From JAPOQD01 sp964620555 (GTDB taxonomy: Bacteria > Pseudomonadota > Gammaproteobacteria > Pseudomonadales > Halieaceae): a stretch of 5,082 nt of DNA. Location: positions 1-5,082 of the forward strand of contig CAZUGZ010000072.1 of assembly GCA_964620555.1 (NCBI GenBank), in the 5' to 3' direction. Below the pieces are notes generated by a model that saw only the letters and a program-made list of their open reading frames with translations, searched no databases and was not told the DNA's origin. Position 1 is the first letter of the stretch; each line of letters starts with the position of its first letter. The position numbers and the translations under genes were made by a program. This document shows positions 5,069 through 5,082 of the stretch, piece after piece.

Positions 5069-5082
5069 GTGAACACCTGATT

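Overview
The window suggests a gammaproteobacterium, possibly marine. This is inferred from gene types and codon style only; no marker gene is present to fix the taxon. Base composition, judged by eye, changes along the window: from the toxin-antitoxin genes to about base 3030 it is GC-rich (roughly 60% or more), and from about 3060 to the end it is close to 50%.

Bases 1-416 contain no intact gene. They hold a small mobile-element derivative (about 52-245) with terminal inverted repeats of 16/17 bp. Inside it is the first ~34 codons of an ISNCY-like transposase, cut off at the right-hand repeat. After it come a short hairpin and a likely promoter and operator for the next genes.

Bases 417-1051 are a two-gene type II toxin-antitoxin operon: a Phd/YefM-type antitoxin followed 2 nt later by a PIN-domain VapC-type ribonuclease. 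Immediately downstream, on the opposite strand and in no annotated-length ORF, is the last ~32 codons of a MobA-like nucleotidyltransferase (1082-1180). It is a gene remnant cut off by the sequence that now precedes the next gene. The toxin-antitoxin operon therefore sits between two scars of rearrangement.

Bases 1232-3016 encode a 594-residue polytopic membrane protein of GT-C/PMT-like architecture. It probably starts at TTG, and its substrate cannot be told. It converges on the right-hand block.

Bases 3091-4999 (minus strand) form a likely two-gene operon: a 234-residue seven-helix membrane protein, then a 389-residue kinase-fold small-molecule phosphotransferase of the APH/ecdysteroid-kinase-like type. 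The membrane protein has a layout resembling the fungal Pyr4/PaxB transmembrane terpene cyclases, though only distantly and with one expected acidic residue missing. The pair may act on the same hydrophobic small molecule; this is the most speculative and most interesting idea in the window. No CRISPR array, rRNA or tRNA was seen.
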